The notes: a model not told the origin generated them from the letters alone. DNA of 64,000 nt from an uncultured Bacteroidales bacterium (GCA_934700615.1 CAKUXR010000003.1:62001-126000); one strand, 5' to 3'. Numbered from the stretch's first letter, positions 43,655 to 52,860 are shown. Numbers and translations are program-made.

Positions 43655-45061
43655 CTATCTATTCTCGATTTTATGCACGATATTGATTACAATACTGCCC
43701 AATACGCCGGCGCTGAGCGAGCCGAGCAAAACGGCAACCTTACCCATATCCCTCAGTTTGGCCGTAACTTCAGGCAACTGGTCACCGAATGAAAGGGTAT
43801 CCACGAAGATTGACATCGTAAATCCTATACCACCGAGGCAGGCGACCGCGATAAGCATCTTCCATGAAGCCTTTGCCGGCATCTCACCAGCGTGAAACTT
43901 GATTGCCAGGAAACTTGCGAGAGAAATTCCAAGAGGCTTTCCGATAAGCAGGCCGAAGAAAATACCCATTCCGACACTACCGAGGGCAGGGTCAAAATTA
44001 AAGACATTGAAATAAGAGATGTCCGGAATCTCCACACCGGCATTGGCAAGGGCAAAAATCGGCATAATCAGGAAATTCACCCAAGGTTCGAGAATATGCT
44101 CCAGATGATAACTCATTCCCATAGCGCCCTTCGAAACGACTGAAATCCTTCTGAGGCAATGCCTTTGCGGACCGTTAGGGAACACGTCTGATTCAGAAGA
44201 CAGAGCATCATACTCAGCTATACGACGCATATACTGCTTCTCTTTCCTGTTGAAGTAGGCGCGCTGGTAACGCGGTGCCATAGGAACAAGGAATGCCATC
44301 ACGACACCGGACATGGTAGAGTGGATGCCTGCATAGTAGAACAGACTCCAGACAATGATGGCACAAACCATGTAGAAGGCTCCGCGCTTCTCTCCCAGCT
44401 TGTTCATTCTCACGGCGAAAATGATGACCAGCACGGCAATTCCCAAAAGGATGAAATTAATCTGGCCGCCGTAGAACAGCGCCACTACCAGAATCGCAAT
44501 CAGGTCGTCAGCAATCGCGAGAGCGGTAAGGAATACTTTCAATGATACCGGGACCCTGTCACCCAGAATCGACAAAATGCCGACCGCAAAGGCGATATCA
44601 GTGGCGGTAGGAATACCCCATCCGGTAGCTGCAGCCGTACCGTGGTTGACAGCGAAGAAAATCAATGCAGGTGCGACGACACCTCCGAATGCGGCGATGA
44701 CCGGAAGCATGGCCTTCTTGACGGAAGACAATTCTCCAACCTTCATCTCCCTGCGGATTTCCAGGCCGACAGTAAAGAAGAACACAGTCATCAATATATC
44801 ATTGATAAAAGCCTCGACTGTCATCCCGCGTGGAAAAAATATGCCGTTCCCGTCAGGCGACTGGCAGAAAAGGGAGATATTGGTTTCCAGAAGGTTATGG
44901 TAAAAATCCTTTGTTGCAGGAAGGTTTGCGAGCAACATGGCAACGATTACGCAGGTCAAAAGCACGACGCCCTGCGCCCAAGGCTGTTTGGCGAAAACTT
45001 TACGGCGATGGTCGAAATTCCGCACACCTTTGGTCCAAGTATAAATAGGTATAAGTCCCAT
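43655..45061 (-). CDS. nhaA: Na+/H+ antiporter NhaA
   Basis: 468 residues with about 12 helices. VGLEIRREMKVGEL, the ATDIAFAVGIL block and ALAIADDLIAILVVALFY, with the two adjacent Asp residues of the ion site, are diagnostic. It exports Na+ in exchange for protons and controls pH and sodium. The cytoplasmic loop between the halves is longer than in E. coli NhaA, which is 388 aa. It follows the HAD gene by 5 bases. Confidence 0.95.
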   Translation of the reverse strand: MGLIPIYTWTKGVRNFDHRRKVFAKQPWAQGVVLLTCVIVAMLLANLPATKDFYHNLLETNISLFCQSPDGNGIFFPRGMTVEAFINDILMTVFFFTVGLEIRREMKVGELSSVKKAMLPVIAAFGGVVAPALIFFAVNHGTAAATGWGIPTATDIAFAVGILSILGDRVPVSLKVFLTALAIADDLIAILVVALFYGGQINFILLGIAVLVIIFAVRMNKLGEKRGAFYMVCAIIVWSLFYYAGIHSTMSGVVMAFLVPMAPRYQRAYFNRKEKQYMRRIAEYDALSSESDVFPNGPQRHCLRRISVVSKGAMGMSYHLEHILEPWVNFLIMPIFALANAGVEIPDISYFNVFNFDPALGSVGMGIFFGLLIGKPLGISLASFLAIKFHAGEMPAKASWKMLIAVACLGGIGFTMSIFVDTLSFGDQLPEVTAKLRDMGKVAVLLGSLSAGVLGSIVINIVHKIENR

Positions 45062-45066
45062 ATAAA

Positions 45067-45681
45067 TTATAACTTTTTATTAAGTAACGCTTCCAGCTCA
45101 CCTCTAACATTGACAATGTTGTCAAAGCGTATCGCATTGATTCCAAGCTGCCTTGCCATATCTACATTATCTTTGTTGTCGTCTACGAAGACACATTCCT
45201 CAGGTCTCAGGGAATACCTTCCGAGCAGGATTTCATAAATTCTCCTGTCCGGCTTGACTATCTTCTCGACACCTGAGACGACTATCCCGTCGAACAGGCT
45301 GAAGAACGGATAATTTGAGAAAGCATAACCGATTTTCTCTGCCGACCAGTTGGTGAGGCCGTAAATGCCGTAACCAATGGATTTCAGTTCACGGAGAAGG
45401 TCAATGCTATCAGGCAATTCGCATTTGAGCATCTTCTCCCAGCCCTCGTCATACATCTGAATCGCCTCAGCATACTCCGGACACTTCGCCTGAAGTTCCT
45501 TCACACCATCTGCGAAAGGACGTCCGGCATCCAGCTGCGAGTTCCATTCGCCATTACAGATGTCAGCAAGGAAATGCTCCATCTTCTCGTCATCATTGAA
45601 ATAAGACTTGTACAGATAACGCGGGTTCCAGTCTAGAAGGACTCCCCCGAAATCGAAAATGATATTCTTGATCTCTTTCAT
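45067..45681 (-). CDS. HAD-superfamily phosphatase (class IA, YihX-like)
   Basis: 204 residues. Motif I is IIFDFGGVLLDWN, where the second Asp of the usual DxD is Gly, as in YihX-like and epoxide-hydrolase-like HADs. TNWSAE is motif II, the Lys is in KPDRRIYE, and VFVDDNKDN is motif IV. It probably dephosphorylates a small sugar phosphate. Third position in a four-gene operon with DUF4250, nhaA and SDR. Confidence 0.85.
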   Translation of the reverse strand: MKEIKNIIFDFGGVLLDWNPRYLYKSYFNDDEKMEHFLADICNGEWNSQLDAGRPFADGVKELQAKCPEYAEAIQMYDEGWEKMLKCELPDSIDLLRELKSIGYGIYGLTNWSAEKIGYAFSNYPFFSLFDGIVVSGVEKIVKPDRRIYEILLGRYSLRPEECVFVDDNKDNVDMARQLGINAIRFDNIVNVRGELEALLNKKL

Positions 45682-45693
45682 TTGGATTTTAAT

Positions 45694-45879
45694 CTAGATA
45701 AAGCGTTTCTGCTCCTCGGAATATTCAAAACCGGCTTCTGCAAGTTTCTTTTCAAGTTCTGCACGGTCTTCATGATAATAATCACAAATCTGGTCGAGGT
45801 TGTCGAATTCCTCATCCCTGAGGAGAAAATTGATTGCCGAAGCAAGCATCGGCATGTCGTTCTGCGGCAAATGTTCCAT
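45694..45879 (-). CDS. DUF4250 small protein
   Basis: 61 residues. LPQNDMPMLASAINFLLRDE, LDQICDYYHEDRAELEKKL and GFEYSEEQKRF fit DUF4250, a conserved small protein of Bacteroidota and Firmicutes with unknown role. It lies 12 bases before the HAD gene and is first in the operon. Two -7 boxes lie upstream. Confidence 0.8.
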   Translation of the reverse strand: MEHLPQNDMPMLASAINFLLRDEEFDNLDQICDYYHEDRAELEKKLAEAGFEYSEEQKRFI

Positions 45880-45886
45880 AATAATA

Positions 45887-45937
45887 CAAATTTAGTTTCT
45901 CAAGTCCCTGGACGCGAGTTTCCGGAGTGCAAATTTA
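45887..45937 (-). promoter_or_regulatory. Two tandem -7 boxes (TAAATTTG) before the DUF4250 operon
   Basis: Minus-strand TAAATTTG occurs at 45930-45937 and at 45887-45894. The inner one would start transcription within about 5 bases of the ATG at 45879, the outer one gives a leader of about 45 bases. Either or both may be used. Confidence 0.5.
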
Positions 45938-45959
45938 GAAATATAATGCAATTAGTTGC

Positions 45960-46230
45960 TTCTGAAATGAATATTTTTTAGACTTCCGGACTTCCCTGAA
46001 AGGTATAATAAAGGCTTAGCCTCAAGTGCAGAGACTAAGCCGTCCTCTAATAAAAACTGATATAAATAGGGCCTCACGGCTTTTTTTCGTTATTGTAAAG
46101 TTAATAAATCAAATTCAATCTGCAAAATAATTCGTTCATATTTGGTTCATTTCTATACAAACGAGACTTTTTGCACACCATACGCCAGTATTTTTACGAA
46201 AAAACAGCCGACAATACTACTTTTTGAATA
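45960..46230. other. Intergenic region with hairpins
   Basis: No gene seen. GGCTTAG at 46013 pairs with CTAAGCC near 46035, and AAGCCGT pairs with ACGGCTTTTTTT (ending near 46087), so one or two terminator-like hairpins lie here. On the minus strand they would end the pyrG operon before the DUF4250 operon. The rest to 46230 is AT-rich. Confidence 0.45.
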
Positions 46231-47076
46231 CTACTCTATAACCTTGACCTCATACAGACGGCACCAGTTCTTTCCTGTCAGGTAGAGTTTACCGTCCGCA
46301 GGGTTATAGGCAATGCCATTCAGCACATCCGTATCCGGTGTCCTGAGTTCATCAGGAAGAAGACCGGAACAGTCTATGACACCCGTCACCGCCCCGTCAG
46401 AAGGGTCAATGACAACTATCATATCCGTCAGATAGACATTGGCCCAAACCTTTCCGTCAATGTACTCCAATTCATTCAACCCGGTCAGAGCCCTTCCGTC
46501 AAGTCTCACAGTGACAGACCTTTGAGTCTGGAAACTGTCGTTCATGAAGAAGAGTTTCGATGAACCATCACTTGCGATAAGTTCTTTGCCGTCGGTGGTG
46601 ATTCCCCAGCCTTCACGCGGATATGAATATGATGCCTTGTACTCCAATGTCTCAGCATCATAGACGAATGCCACATTGTTCATCCAGGTAAGCATATAGA
46701 TGTTTCCGTCTTTCTCCACGGAACCTTCCAGGAAATACTTTCTGTCGAAATCGAGCCTGAAAGTCGGCTCCCCGGTCGCAATATTCACCTTTCTGAATGA
46801 AGACAGCCCGTTCATTCCGGTACTCTCATACATCTGTCCCTTGTAGAAGAACAGTCCCTGTGTATAGGATGTCACATCATGCGGGAACTCATTGACAACC
46901 TGAAGTCTATATGGTTTGGCATTGACCTTCCTCTTCGCCGGCGTTTCCATGGCGGCGGCAGAAGCGGCTGCAGTCTCTCCGGATTTCTTCTTGGAGCCGG
47001 AGGCGTTGGCGCAGGAACAGAATGTCAGCGGCAGCACTGCAGCCATTAAAGTCAACATTGACAATATCGGTCTCAT
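46231..47076 (-). CDS. Glutaminyl-peptide cyclotransferase-like lipoprotein (beta-propeller)
   Basis: 281 residues. The lipobox is in VLPLTFCSCANA. SYTQGLFFYKGQMYESTG, GWGITTDGKELIASDGSS, LNELEYIDGKVWANVYLTD and LNGIAYNPADGKLYLTGKNW are the hallmarks of the plant-type glutamine cyclotransferase family, a five-bladed propeller. It forms N-terminal pyroglutamate on exported proteins or peptides. Its start overlaps the pyrG stop (ATGA), so it depends on pyrG transcription; the reason for this pairing is not obvious. Confidence 0.9.
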   Translation of the reverse strand: MRPILSMLTLMAAVLPLTFCSCANASGSKKKSGETAAASAAAMETPAKRKVNAKPYRLQVVNEFPHDVTSYTQGLFFYKGQMYESTGMNGLSSFRKVNIATGEPTFRLDFDRKYFLEGSVEKDGNIYMLTWMNNVAFVYDAETLEYKASYSYPREGWGITTDGKELIASDGSSKLFFMNDSFQTQRSVTVRLDGRALTGLNELEYIDGKVWANVYLTDMIVVIDPSDGAVTGVIDCSGLLPDELRTPDTDVLNGIAYNPADGKLYLTGKNWCRLYEVKVIE

Positions 47077-48695
47077 TCTTCGCCTCTCTGCTTGCGGTAT
47101 TCCATGGCGGCCTTTACGAATGCCACGAATATCGGCTGCGGTTTCTCCGGTGTACTCTTGTATTCAGGATGGAACTGTACGCCGATGAAGAAAGGATGTG
47201 TAGGGATTTCGACGATCTCGACAAGGCCGGTCTCAGGGTTACGTCCGGTAGCCTTGAGTCCTCCCTCCTCCATTCTCTCGAGGAAGTCACCGTTGAACTC
47301 ATATCTATGTCTGTGACGCTCGGAAATAATGTCTGTGCCATAGATCTTGTATGCGAGAGAATTTCTGTCGAGCTGGCACTCGTAAGCACCGAGTCGCATT
47401 GTGCCACCCTTGATAGTGGTGCTCTTCTGATCCTCCATAAGGTCAATGACAGGGTACGGTGTAGAAGGATTGACCTCCGCAGAAGCGGCTTCCTTCAAAC
47501 CGAGCACGTCTCTTGCGAACTCTACAACGCACATCTGCATGCCGAGGCAGATTCCGAAGAACGGAACGTTGTGCTCACGTGCATATTTGATAGCCACAAC
47601 CTTTCCTTCGAGACCTCTCTCTCCGAAACCCGGAGCAACGAGCACTGCGTCCATTCCGCCGATCTTCTCTTCGACATTGGATGCGTCCACGAATTCACTC
47701 TGAATGGTATGGACATTGACCTTGCACTCATTGGCAGCGCCTGCATGCACGAAGGACTCGAGAATCGACTTATATGCGTCCTGGAGTTCGACATATTTTC
47801 CTACGAGGGCGATATCCACCTGATGCTTAGGGTGATAGAGTTTATCGAGGAAGCCCTTGAGGTTTGTAAAGTCAGGAGCCGGAAGGTCATTGATATGGAA
47901 ATGGTTCAGAATCATCTCGTCGAGCTTCTCGCCTTCCATATTCAGAGGAACCTGATAAATGGACGGAGCGTCGATGGACTGGATGACGTGGCCAGGTTTC
48001 ACGTTACAGAACAGGGCAACCTTTCTTCTGATTTCTGTGGTAAGTTCCTTTTCAGTACGGCATACGATGACGTCAGGATGGACACCGGCCTGCTGGAGCA
48101 TCTGGACTGAGTGCTGTGTAGGCTTGGTTTTCAATTCCTTTGCCGCACGGAGATATGGGACAAGCGTAAGATGGATGCTGGCAAGGTCTTCCTCCGGCAA
48201 TTCCCACTGCAGCTGACGGATAGCCTCAAGGAACGGCTGTGACTCCATGTCGCCGACTGTTCCGCCGACCTCGGTGATGATTACATCGAACTTGCCGGAC
48301 TTTCCGAGAAGCAGCATACGCCTCTTGATTTCATCTGTGATATGAGGAATGATCTGTACGGTCTTTCCCAGATATGCGCCTTCGCGTTCCTTGTTGATTA
48401 CTGTAAAATAGACTTTTCCTGTAGTGACATTGTTGGCCTTGGTCATGTGTACACCTAGGAATCTCTCGTAGTGTCCGAGGTCCAAGTCAGTTTCCGCACC
48501 GTCATCGGTCACATAGCACTCTCCATGCTCATACGGGTTCAATGTGCCCGGGTCAATGTTAATATACGGATCAAATTTCTGGATGGTGACTCTGAGACCT
48601 CTGGCTTGCAGAAGTTTAGCCAATGATGCAGCAATGATTCCTTTTCCGAGTGAGGAAGCCACACCCCCTGTTACGAAGACGTATTTTGTATTCAT
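47073..48695 (-). CDS. pyrG: CTP synthase
   Basis: 540 residues, full length. The synthetase domain begins KYVFVTGGVASSLGKGI (P-loop), with EVGGTVGDMES; the glutaminase domain has FFGICLGMQM (catalytic Cys) and FHPEYKS (His-Pro-Glu). Converts UTP to CTP using glutamine and ATP in the cytoplasm. A -7 box lies 28 bases upstream of the start. The cyclotransferase-like lipoprotein gene follows in overlap. Confidence 0.98.
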   Translation of the reverse strand: MNTKYVFVTGGVASSLGKGIIAASLAKLLQARGLRVTIQKFDPYINIDPGTLNPYEHGECYVTDDGAETDLDLGHYERFLGVHMTKANNVTTGKVYFTVINKEREGAYLGKTVQIIPHITDEIKRRMLLLGKSGKFDVIITEVGGTVGDMESQPFLEAIRQLQWELPEEDLASIHLTLVPYLRAAKELKTKPTQHSVQMLQQAGVHPDVIVCRTEKELTTEIRRKVALFCNVKPGHVIQSIDAPSIYQVPLNMEGEKLDEMILNHFHINDLPAPDFTNLKGFLDKLYHPKHQVDIALVGKYVELQDAYKSILESFVHAGAANECKVNVHTIQSEFVDASNVEEKIGGMDAVLVAPGFGERGLEGKVVAIKYAREHNVPFFGICLGMQMCVVEFARDVLGLKEAASAEVNPSTPYPVIDLMEDQKSTTIKGGTMRLGAYECQLDRNSLAYKIYGTDIISERHRHRYEFNGDFLERMEEGGLKATGRNPETGLVEIVEIPTHPFFIGVQFHPEYKSTPEKPQPIFVAFVKAAMEYRKQRGEE

Positions 48696-48722
48696 ATTGT
48701 ATAGTTTACCTTAACAGGGATA

Positions 48723-48730
48723 CAAATTTA
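48723..48730 (-). promoter_or_regulatory. -7 box (TAAATTTG) for pyrG
   Basis: Minus-strand perfect TAnnTTTG match, 28 bases before the pyrG ATG. The divergent gene at 48950 has its own box. Confidence 0.6.
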
Positions 48731-48923
48731 GCCATTTTTTAGAGATAATAAAGCATTTTCAGGAAACTTTCCCGTGTAAAATGATTTTGTAAGGGCTTTT
48801 CTTTGAAGTTCGTGTAATTCTCCCTCAAAGCGTGTCGTGAAACCTGCCAGATCCGTTGCCCGGCCTGTCGTGTTCCAATTATTAAACTTATATTTCATTT
48901 GGGACATTATTTCTCAGAATTGC

Positions 48924-48931
48924 TATATTTG
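48924..48931 (+). promoter_or_regulatory. -7 box (TATATTTG) for the 160-aa lipoprotein gene
   Basis: TATATTTG with TTTG at 48898-48901, spacer 22. It lies within the longer reading frame and so supports the ATG at 48950. Confidence 0.55.
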
Positions 48932-48949
48932 GAGAAAATTACAAATGGC

Positions 48950-49432
48950 ATGAAAAAGATAATTGGCATCGTATGCTGCTTGATCTCAGCAATTTGCATA
49001 AGCAGCTGCAAAGAAAACTATTCAAACGGCGAAAAGGTCGGAAATCTCATCGAATTCACCAGCAAAGGCGTCTTCTGGGACTCATGGGAAGGCAGGATGA
49101 ACATGACACAGACAGGAATGAACACCAGCGGTGAGCCGTTTTCATTCAGTTTCGACAATGACAGGCACGACCAGGATTCATTGATCAATCTCATGAAGCA
49201 GGCTCAGGTCGAGGGCTGGAAACTGAAGATCAGGTACCACGAGGTCTGGGGTCTCCGCAACTGTTTCTACAACCGTGGCGAAACCGACTATTTCGTCGAT
49301 GATGTGACAGTACTGGACAAAGACTTCGCAAACCCTCTGCGCAATCTCGGCACACAGCCACAGGGAAGCGTCGTAGATACCGTCTGGGTAGTCATTGACA
49401 AGTCCGAGGTTCTCAGACGCATGAAAAAATAG
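48950..49432 (+). CDS. Lipoprotein of unknown function
   Basis: 160 residues from ATG at 48950. MKKIIGIVCCLISAICISSC is a lipoprotein signal. The mature part has WEGRMNMTQTG and a basic-aromatic segment WKLKIRYHEVWGLRNCF, then ends in VWVVIDKSEVLRRMKK. It looks like a small beta-rich periplasmic protein seen in several Bacteroidota, but I cannot name the family. Single gene followed by the QueD-like gene after 97 bases. Confidence 0.65.
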   Translation: MKKIIGIVCCLISAICISSCKENYSNGEKVGNLIEFTSKGVFWDSWEGRMNMTQTGMNTSGEPFSFSFDNDRHDQDSLINLMKQAQVEGWKLKIRYHEVWGLRNCFYNRGETDYFVDDVTVLDKDFANPLRNLGTQPQGSVVDTVWVVIDKSEVLRRMKK

Positions 49433-49473
49433 GCCGGCACGTCTGTTGTTTCCGAAATCGGGGATAACTTGCT

Positions 49474-49481
49474 AACTTTGC
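49474..49481 (+). promoter_or_regulatory. -7 box (TAACTTTG) for the QueD-like gene
   Basis: Matches TAnnTTTG; leader of about 45 bases to ATG 49530. Confidence 0.55.
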
Positions 49482-49529
49482 CGCGATTCCTGCACATTGC
49501 TGGAAGAAAACGAATAACTGATAAATCAT

Positions 49530-49862
49530 ATGTACTACGTCAGCAAAAGATTTGAAGTCGCAGGAGCGCACTATGTCACCACAGAGCACAGAAGCAAGTG
49601 CGAAGAACTGCACGGACACAACTGGATTGTCATAGTCCATTGCAAGTCAATGGAATTGAACGACGACGGCATGGTCACGGACTTCACGATGATAAAGAAA
49701 AACATCATGACCCGCATTGACCATAAAAATCTCAATGAGGTTCTCCCCTTCAGCCCGACAGCCGAAAACATTGCAAAATGGATTTGCGACGAGACTGAAA
49801 ACTGCTACAAGGTCGAAATCTGGGAGTCGGAAAACAACAAGGCCATCTACGAAAAAGACTAA
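49530..49862 (+). CDS. queD: 6-carboxy-tetrahydropterin synthase (QueD/PTPS-like)
   Basis: 110 residues. RFEVAGAHY with the first zinc His, CEELHGHNW with catalytic Cys and two zinc His, DHKNLNEV and SPTAENIAKWI are the family signature. In bacteria it usually makes 6-carboxy-tetrahydropterin for queuosine. No other queuosine gene is nearby, so a pterin role remains possible. Confidence 0.88.
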   Translation: MYYVSKRFEVAGAHYVTTEHRSKCEELHGHNWIVIVHCKSMELNDDGMVTDFTMIKKNIMTRIDHKNLNEVLPFSPTAENIAKWICDETENCYKVEIWESENNKAIYEKD

Positions 49863-49864
49863 AA

Positions 49865-49902
49865 CCGGAGGCGATGAAGTCGGATACTACGACATCATCG
49901 CC
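49865..49902. terminator. Hairpin over the stops of convergent genes
   Basis: GGAGGCGATGA and TCATCGCCTC form a long stem with AGTCG/CGAC extension around GATACTA. It spans the end of the opposing gene and could serve both as transcription end or mRNA stabiliser; no T-run. Confidence 0.45.
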
Positions 49903-50549
49903 TCTAATGCATTGACAGCATCCTTCAGGTCCTCCGCGAAATGCGTATGTTCCATCAGGAAATCCGGACGACCCGCCGCAAGACATTGATACAGACGGCG
50001 ATTCATCCCTATCGCATATGACGACACGGCACACTCTATCTCGTCCTTCTGAGTCTTGCTGCCGGAAAATTCATAGACACGCTGCTTCTGATGGAAAATG
50101 CAATATGCAGATTCAATGGCATCCGACGGAATCCTTACCTCCTCCAGGATTTTGTCAATGACAGGATATATATCATCTTCAGAAGTGTACGGATGGACAT
50201 TGAAATAACTGTCACCGGTAATCATGGCCGACATCTGCGCCCTTGTCCTGTCATAGAAAACATGGCAAGGCTTGCCGATGCTCTCGGCAAAACCAAGCTC
50301 ATAACCGACACCCAAAGAAGGATTCGTGCACTCACCTATCAGCACGTCGCTCTCGCGGAGCCATGACGTATCCTGCCTGTAGATATCAATATCACCAGCA
50401 CCTTTCTCCTTGACAGCCAATGCCTTATCGCCGATATGCTCAGTCAGGACAATGTCAGTTTCCTTTATATATGATATGATACGGGAATAGAGTTCCGCAT
50501 CGGTCCTGCCGCCCCTGATAGAGCCAGCAAAATATACTTTAACTTTCAT
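49887..50549 (-). CDS. Nucleoside 2-deoxyribosyltransferase-like protein (DNPH1-like) with extra C-terminal domain
   Basis: 220 residues. YFAGSIRGGR at the start, DTSWLRESDVLIGECTNPSL and GVGYELGFAE with the catalytic Glu are as in DNPH1/Rcl, which hydrolyses 5-modified deoxynucleoside monophosphates. About 70 residues after position 145 (YCIFHQKQRVYEFSGSKTQK and on) form an extra helical domain not in minimal DNPH1. It probably sanitises the nucleotide pool. Third gene behind GNAT and gmd. Confidence 0.8.
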   Translation of the reverse strand: MKVKVYFAGSIRGGRTDAELYSRIISYIKETDIVLTEHIGDKALAVKEKGAGDIDIYRQDTSWLRESDVLIGECTNPSLGVGYELGFAESIGKPCHVFYDRTRAQMSAMITGDSYFNVHPYTSEDDIYPVIDKILEEVRIPSDAIESAYCIFHQKQRVYEFSGSKTQKDEIECAVSSYAIGMNRRLYQCLAAGRPDFLMEHTHFAEDLKDAVNALEAMMS

Positions 50550-50597
50550 CAGATTATAATCACATCAAGTTCCGCAGCCACTAAAGCCCGGACAAAT

Positions 50598-51686
50598 CTA
50601 TTTGACAATGCCCTTTTCCAGATACTCCACCAGATTCATGCGCACATGCTCACTGGCATTGTCTCCTGCGACCTTGGCCATGTCATGGTCCACCATCAGC
50701 TTGACAAGTTCCTCAAACGACGTCTTCGCCGGATTCCACCCGAGTTCCGCCTTCGCCTTCGTCGGGTCTCCCCACAAATTGACGACATCCGTCGGACGAT
50801 AAAAATCAGGAGAAACCTCGACAAGCACGCGACCTGTTTTCTTGTCAATGCCTTTTTCGTCAGCCCCCTCGCCGACAAATTCGAGGTCAATGCCAACATG
50901 CTTGAATGCCAGATAGCAGAATTCGCGCACGCTATGCTGAACTCCGGTCGCAATCACGAAATCCTCTGGCTTTTCATGCTGAAGAATCAGCCACATGCAT
51001 TCCACATAGTCCTTGGCATATCCCCAGTCGCGCAATGACGACAGATTACCGAGATACAGCTTGTCCTGCTTGCCCTGTGCAATACGTGCAGCGGCCAATG
51101 TTATCTTTCTGGTGACAAAGGTCTCGCCCCTGCGCTCCGACTCATGGTTGAAGAGAATTCCAGAGCAGCAGAACATGTTATAGGCCTCACGATATTCCTT
51201 GACAATCCAGAAGCCATACAGTTTGGCAACTGCATAAGGGCTATAAGGATGGAACGGCGTATTCTCATTCTGAGGAACCTCCTCCACCTTTCCGTAGAGC
51301 TCCGATGTCGATGCCTGGTACATTCGGCAAGTCCCAGTCAACCCGCATTGACGTATAGCCTCAAGCACGCGCAGCACGCCGACAGCGTCAGCATTGGCCG
51401 TATATTCCGGAGAATCGAAGCTGACCTGGACGTGGCTCTGGGCCGCGAGATTATATACCTCGTCCGGGCGCACCTTAGACATAACCTGGAACATGCTCAT
51501 GGAGTCGGTCATGTCAGCATAATGCAGATGGAAATGCGGACGGCCCTCCAGATGGGCAATCCTTTCACGGAAATCTACTGATGAACGGCGTATCACACCA
51601 TGCACGTCATATCCTTTTTCCAACAAGAATTCTGCAAGATAGGATCCGTCCTGTCCCGTCACGCCTGTTATCAATGCTTTTTTCAT
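50598..51686 (-). CDS. gmd: GDP-mannose 4,6-dehydratase
   Basis: 362 residues. GVTGQDGSYLAEFLL (NAD binding), STSELYGKVEEVPQNE with catalytic Ser/Thr-Glu, and YAVAKLYGFWI (Tyr-x3-Lys) are diagnostic. It makes GDP-4-keto-6-deoxymannose for GDP-fucose or related sugars. The usual partner fcl (fucose synthase) is not adjacent. Gap to the GNAT gene is 33 bases. Confidence 0.97.
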   Translation of the reverse strand: MKKALITGVTGQDGSYLAEFLLEKGYDVHGVIRRSSVDFRERIAHLEGRPHFHLHYADMTDSMSMFQVMSKVRPDEVYNLAAQSHVQVSFDSPEYTANADAVGVLRVLEAIRQCGLTGTCRMYQASTSELYGKVEEVPQNENTPFHPYSPYAVAKLYGFWIVKEYREAYNMFCCSGILFNHESERRGETFVTRKITLAAARIAQGKQDKLYLGNLSSLRDWGYAKDYVECMWLILQHEKPEDFVIATGVQHSVREFCYLAFKHVGIDLEFVGEGADEKGIDKKTGRVLVEVSPDFYRPTDVVNLWGDPTKAKAELGWNPAKTSFEELVKLMVDHDMAKVAGDNASEHVRMNLVEYLEKGIVK

Positions 51687-51719
51687 ATATCAATGTATTT
51701 TGCTTGTATATACGGAAAC

Positions 51720-52403
51720 CTATCCTATATGCTGAATCATTCTCATGAACGGTTCTCCGAAGAACATTACCTGCTCGCCTTTTTCGAAGCCGACTGACTC
51801 GTAAAGTTTATGGAGCCATGGCTTGACGACGTCCACGAGCAATGTCACCTTAGTGAATCCCAACGCCTCGGCGGATTCCAAAGCATTGTTCATAAGGATT
51901 TTGCCTATGCCATGTCCTCTAAATTCCGGCAAGACAGCCATAGAATCCAAATAATATTCGCCTTCTCCTGTCTCCGTTCCGGGTTTCATCTCAGGAATTC
52001 CCAGCGATTTAGCGACAAGTGAGAATGTCCTTTCAGCGAGTTCCTTGTAATCGCCGCCATTGTAGGACACCAACGCCCCGGCAACCTGACCGCCAAACAG
52101 CGCGATATCCGTATTCCTGTAACTGTACAATGTATCCTCTCTTGCGCAGATGTCTGTCAATGCAACAAGAATGTCTGACAATTTTCCAAGCGGAGACGTG
52201 CCGCTCTCGGCAACCTCCTTGTCAAACACATTATACCCCATCGCAACCATTACCACATGAGCAATGAATCCGGCATCTTCTTTCTGTGCCTTCCTCAATT
52301 CCACCTGATTTTTTTTCATTTCTTCAAGAGGATTGGCAACTGGCTTGCTATCAATGCATTTGTTGTTCCGTATGTTGTCCGGATCTTTATAAATAAGGTC
52401 CAT
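51720..52403 (-). CDS. GNAT-family N-acetyltransferase
   Basis: 227 residues from ATG at 52403. A longer frame runs into the tRNA and is rejected; an inner ATG at 52319 is also possible. The acetyl-CoA site is in LDSMAVLPEFRGHGIGKIL, with VELRKAQKEDAGFIAHVV at the start of the fold and LYESVGFEKGEQ at the end. Substrate unknown. First gene of a possible operon with gmd. Confidence 0.82.
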   Translation of the reverse strand: MDLIYKDPDNIRNNKCIDSKPVANPLEEMKKNQVELRKAQKEDAGFIAHVVMVAMGYNVFDKEVAESGTSPLGKLSDILVALTDICAREDTLYSYRNTDIALFGGQVAGALVSYNGGDYKELAERTFSLVAKSLGIPEMKPGTETGEGEYYLDSMAVLPEFRGHGIGKILMNNALESAEALGFTKVTLLVDVVKPWLHKLYESVGFEKGEQVMFFGEPFMRMIQHIG

Positions 52404-52426
52404 AACCAAAAAATTTGCTAAATTAT

Positions 52427-52458
52427 TTTGTAAATATAAAAATTTGTTTCTACATTTG
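52427..52458 (+). promoter_or_regulatory. Promoter of tRNA-Ala
   Basis: TTTG at 52427-52430 and TACATTTG at 52451-52458, spacer 20, 11 bases before the tRNA. Confidence 0.75.
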
Positions 52459-52469
52459 CAAACGCAAAC

Positions 52470-52543
52470 GGGGATATAGCTCAGTTGGCTAGAGCATCTG
52501 CTTTGCAAGCAGAGGGTCGTCGGTTCGACTCCGTCTATCTCCA
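52470..52543 (+). tRNA. tRNA-Ala (anticodon TGC)
   Basis: 74 nt, full cloverleaf. Acceptor GGGGATA pairs with TATCTCC, D-arm GCTCAGTTGGCTAGAGC, anticodon loop CTTTGCAAG reading GCN alanine codons, and T-arm with TTCGACT. The 3' CCA is not encoded (A73 is followed by CTT). A T-stem pair is T-T. Its terminator follows. Confidence 0.95.
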
Positions 52544-52547
52544 CTTC

Positions 52548-52580
52548 GAGGCTTCTGAATCATCAGAGGCCTCTTTTTTT
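52548..52580 (+). terminator. Terminator of tRNA-Ala
   Basis: GAGGCTTCTGA and TCAGAGGCCTC pair around ATCA, followed by seven T. Confidence 0.8.
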
Positions 52581-52675
52581 GTATCAATGACAGCAATGCG
52601 TGGCGGTCAGGAGTTACTAATTGACACGCTTACATCCCTCCCAGTCAGATGATTGTAAAAATACGCGGTTGGACA

Positions 52676-52820
52676 CGACCGCCGTACTTCACCACCGACA
52701 GTACGGTATGCCGATGATGTAGCGGCAGCAGGCTGCACCCGGGAGGACTTGCCGCCCTCGGCACGAGAGGGAGGGACCCACGCAGTGGGAGGGCCTGGTC
52801 CTCCCGGGCGCAGCCTGCTG
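52676..52820. repeat. GC-rich element with 23-bp stem and inner hairpins
   Basis: Left arm 52726-52748 (CAGCAGGCTGCACCCGGGAG plus GAC) pairs with 52798-52820 almost fully. The 49-base loop holds CCCTC/GAGGG and CCCAC/GTGGG hairpins. CCGTACT/AGTACGG at 52682-52703 precedes it. Frames in this block are shadows without start context. 52676-52700 resembles 18129-18155. Confidence 0.6.
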
Positions 52821-52860
52821 ACCACTAACAACACCGGAAACCAATCAAGAAGAGCCAGAT

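Noticed and set aside
52404..52544. N-terminal extension of the GNAT gene
   Set aside because: It would run into the tRNA-Ala gene on the other strand; the ATG at 52403 is used.
52607..52834. Minus-strand frame of 75 codons
   Set aside because: It covers the GC-rich hairpin element; Pro/Gly/Arg-rich composition comes from the structure.
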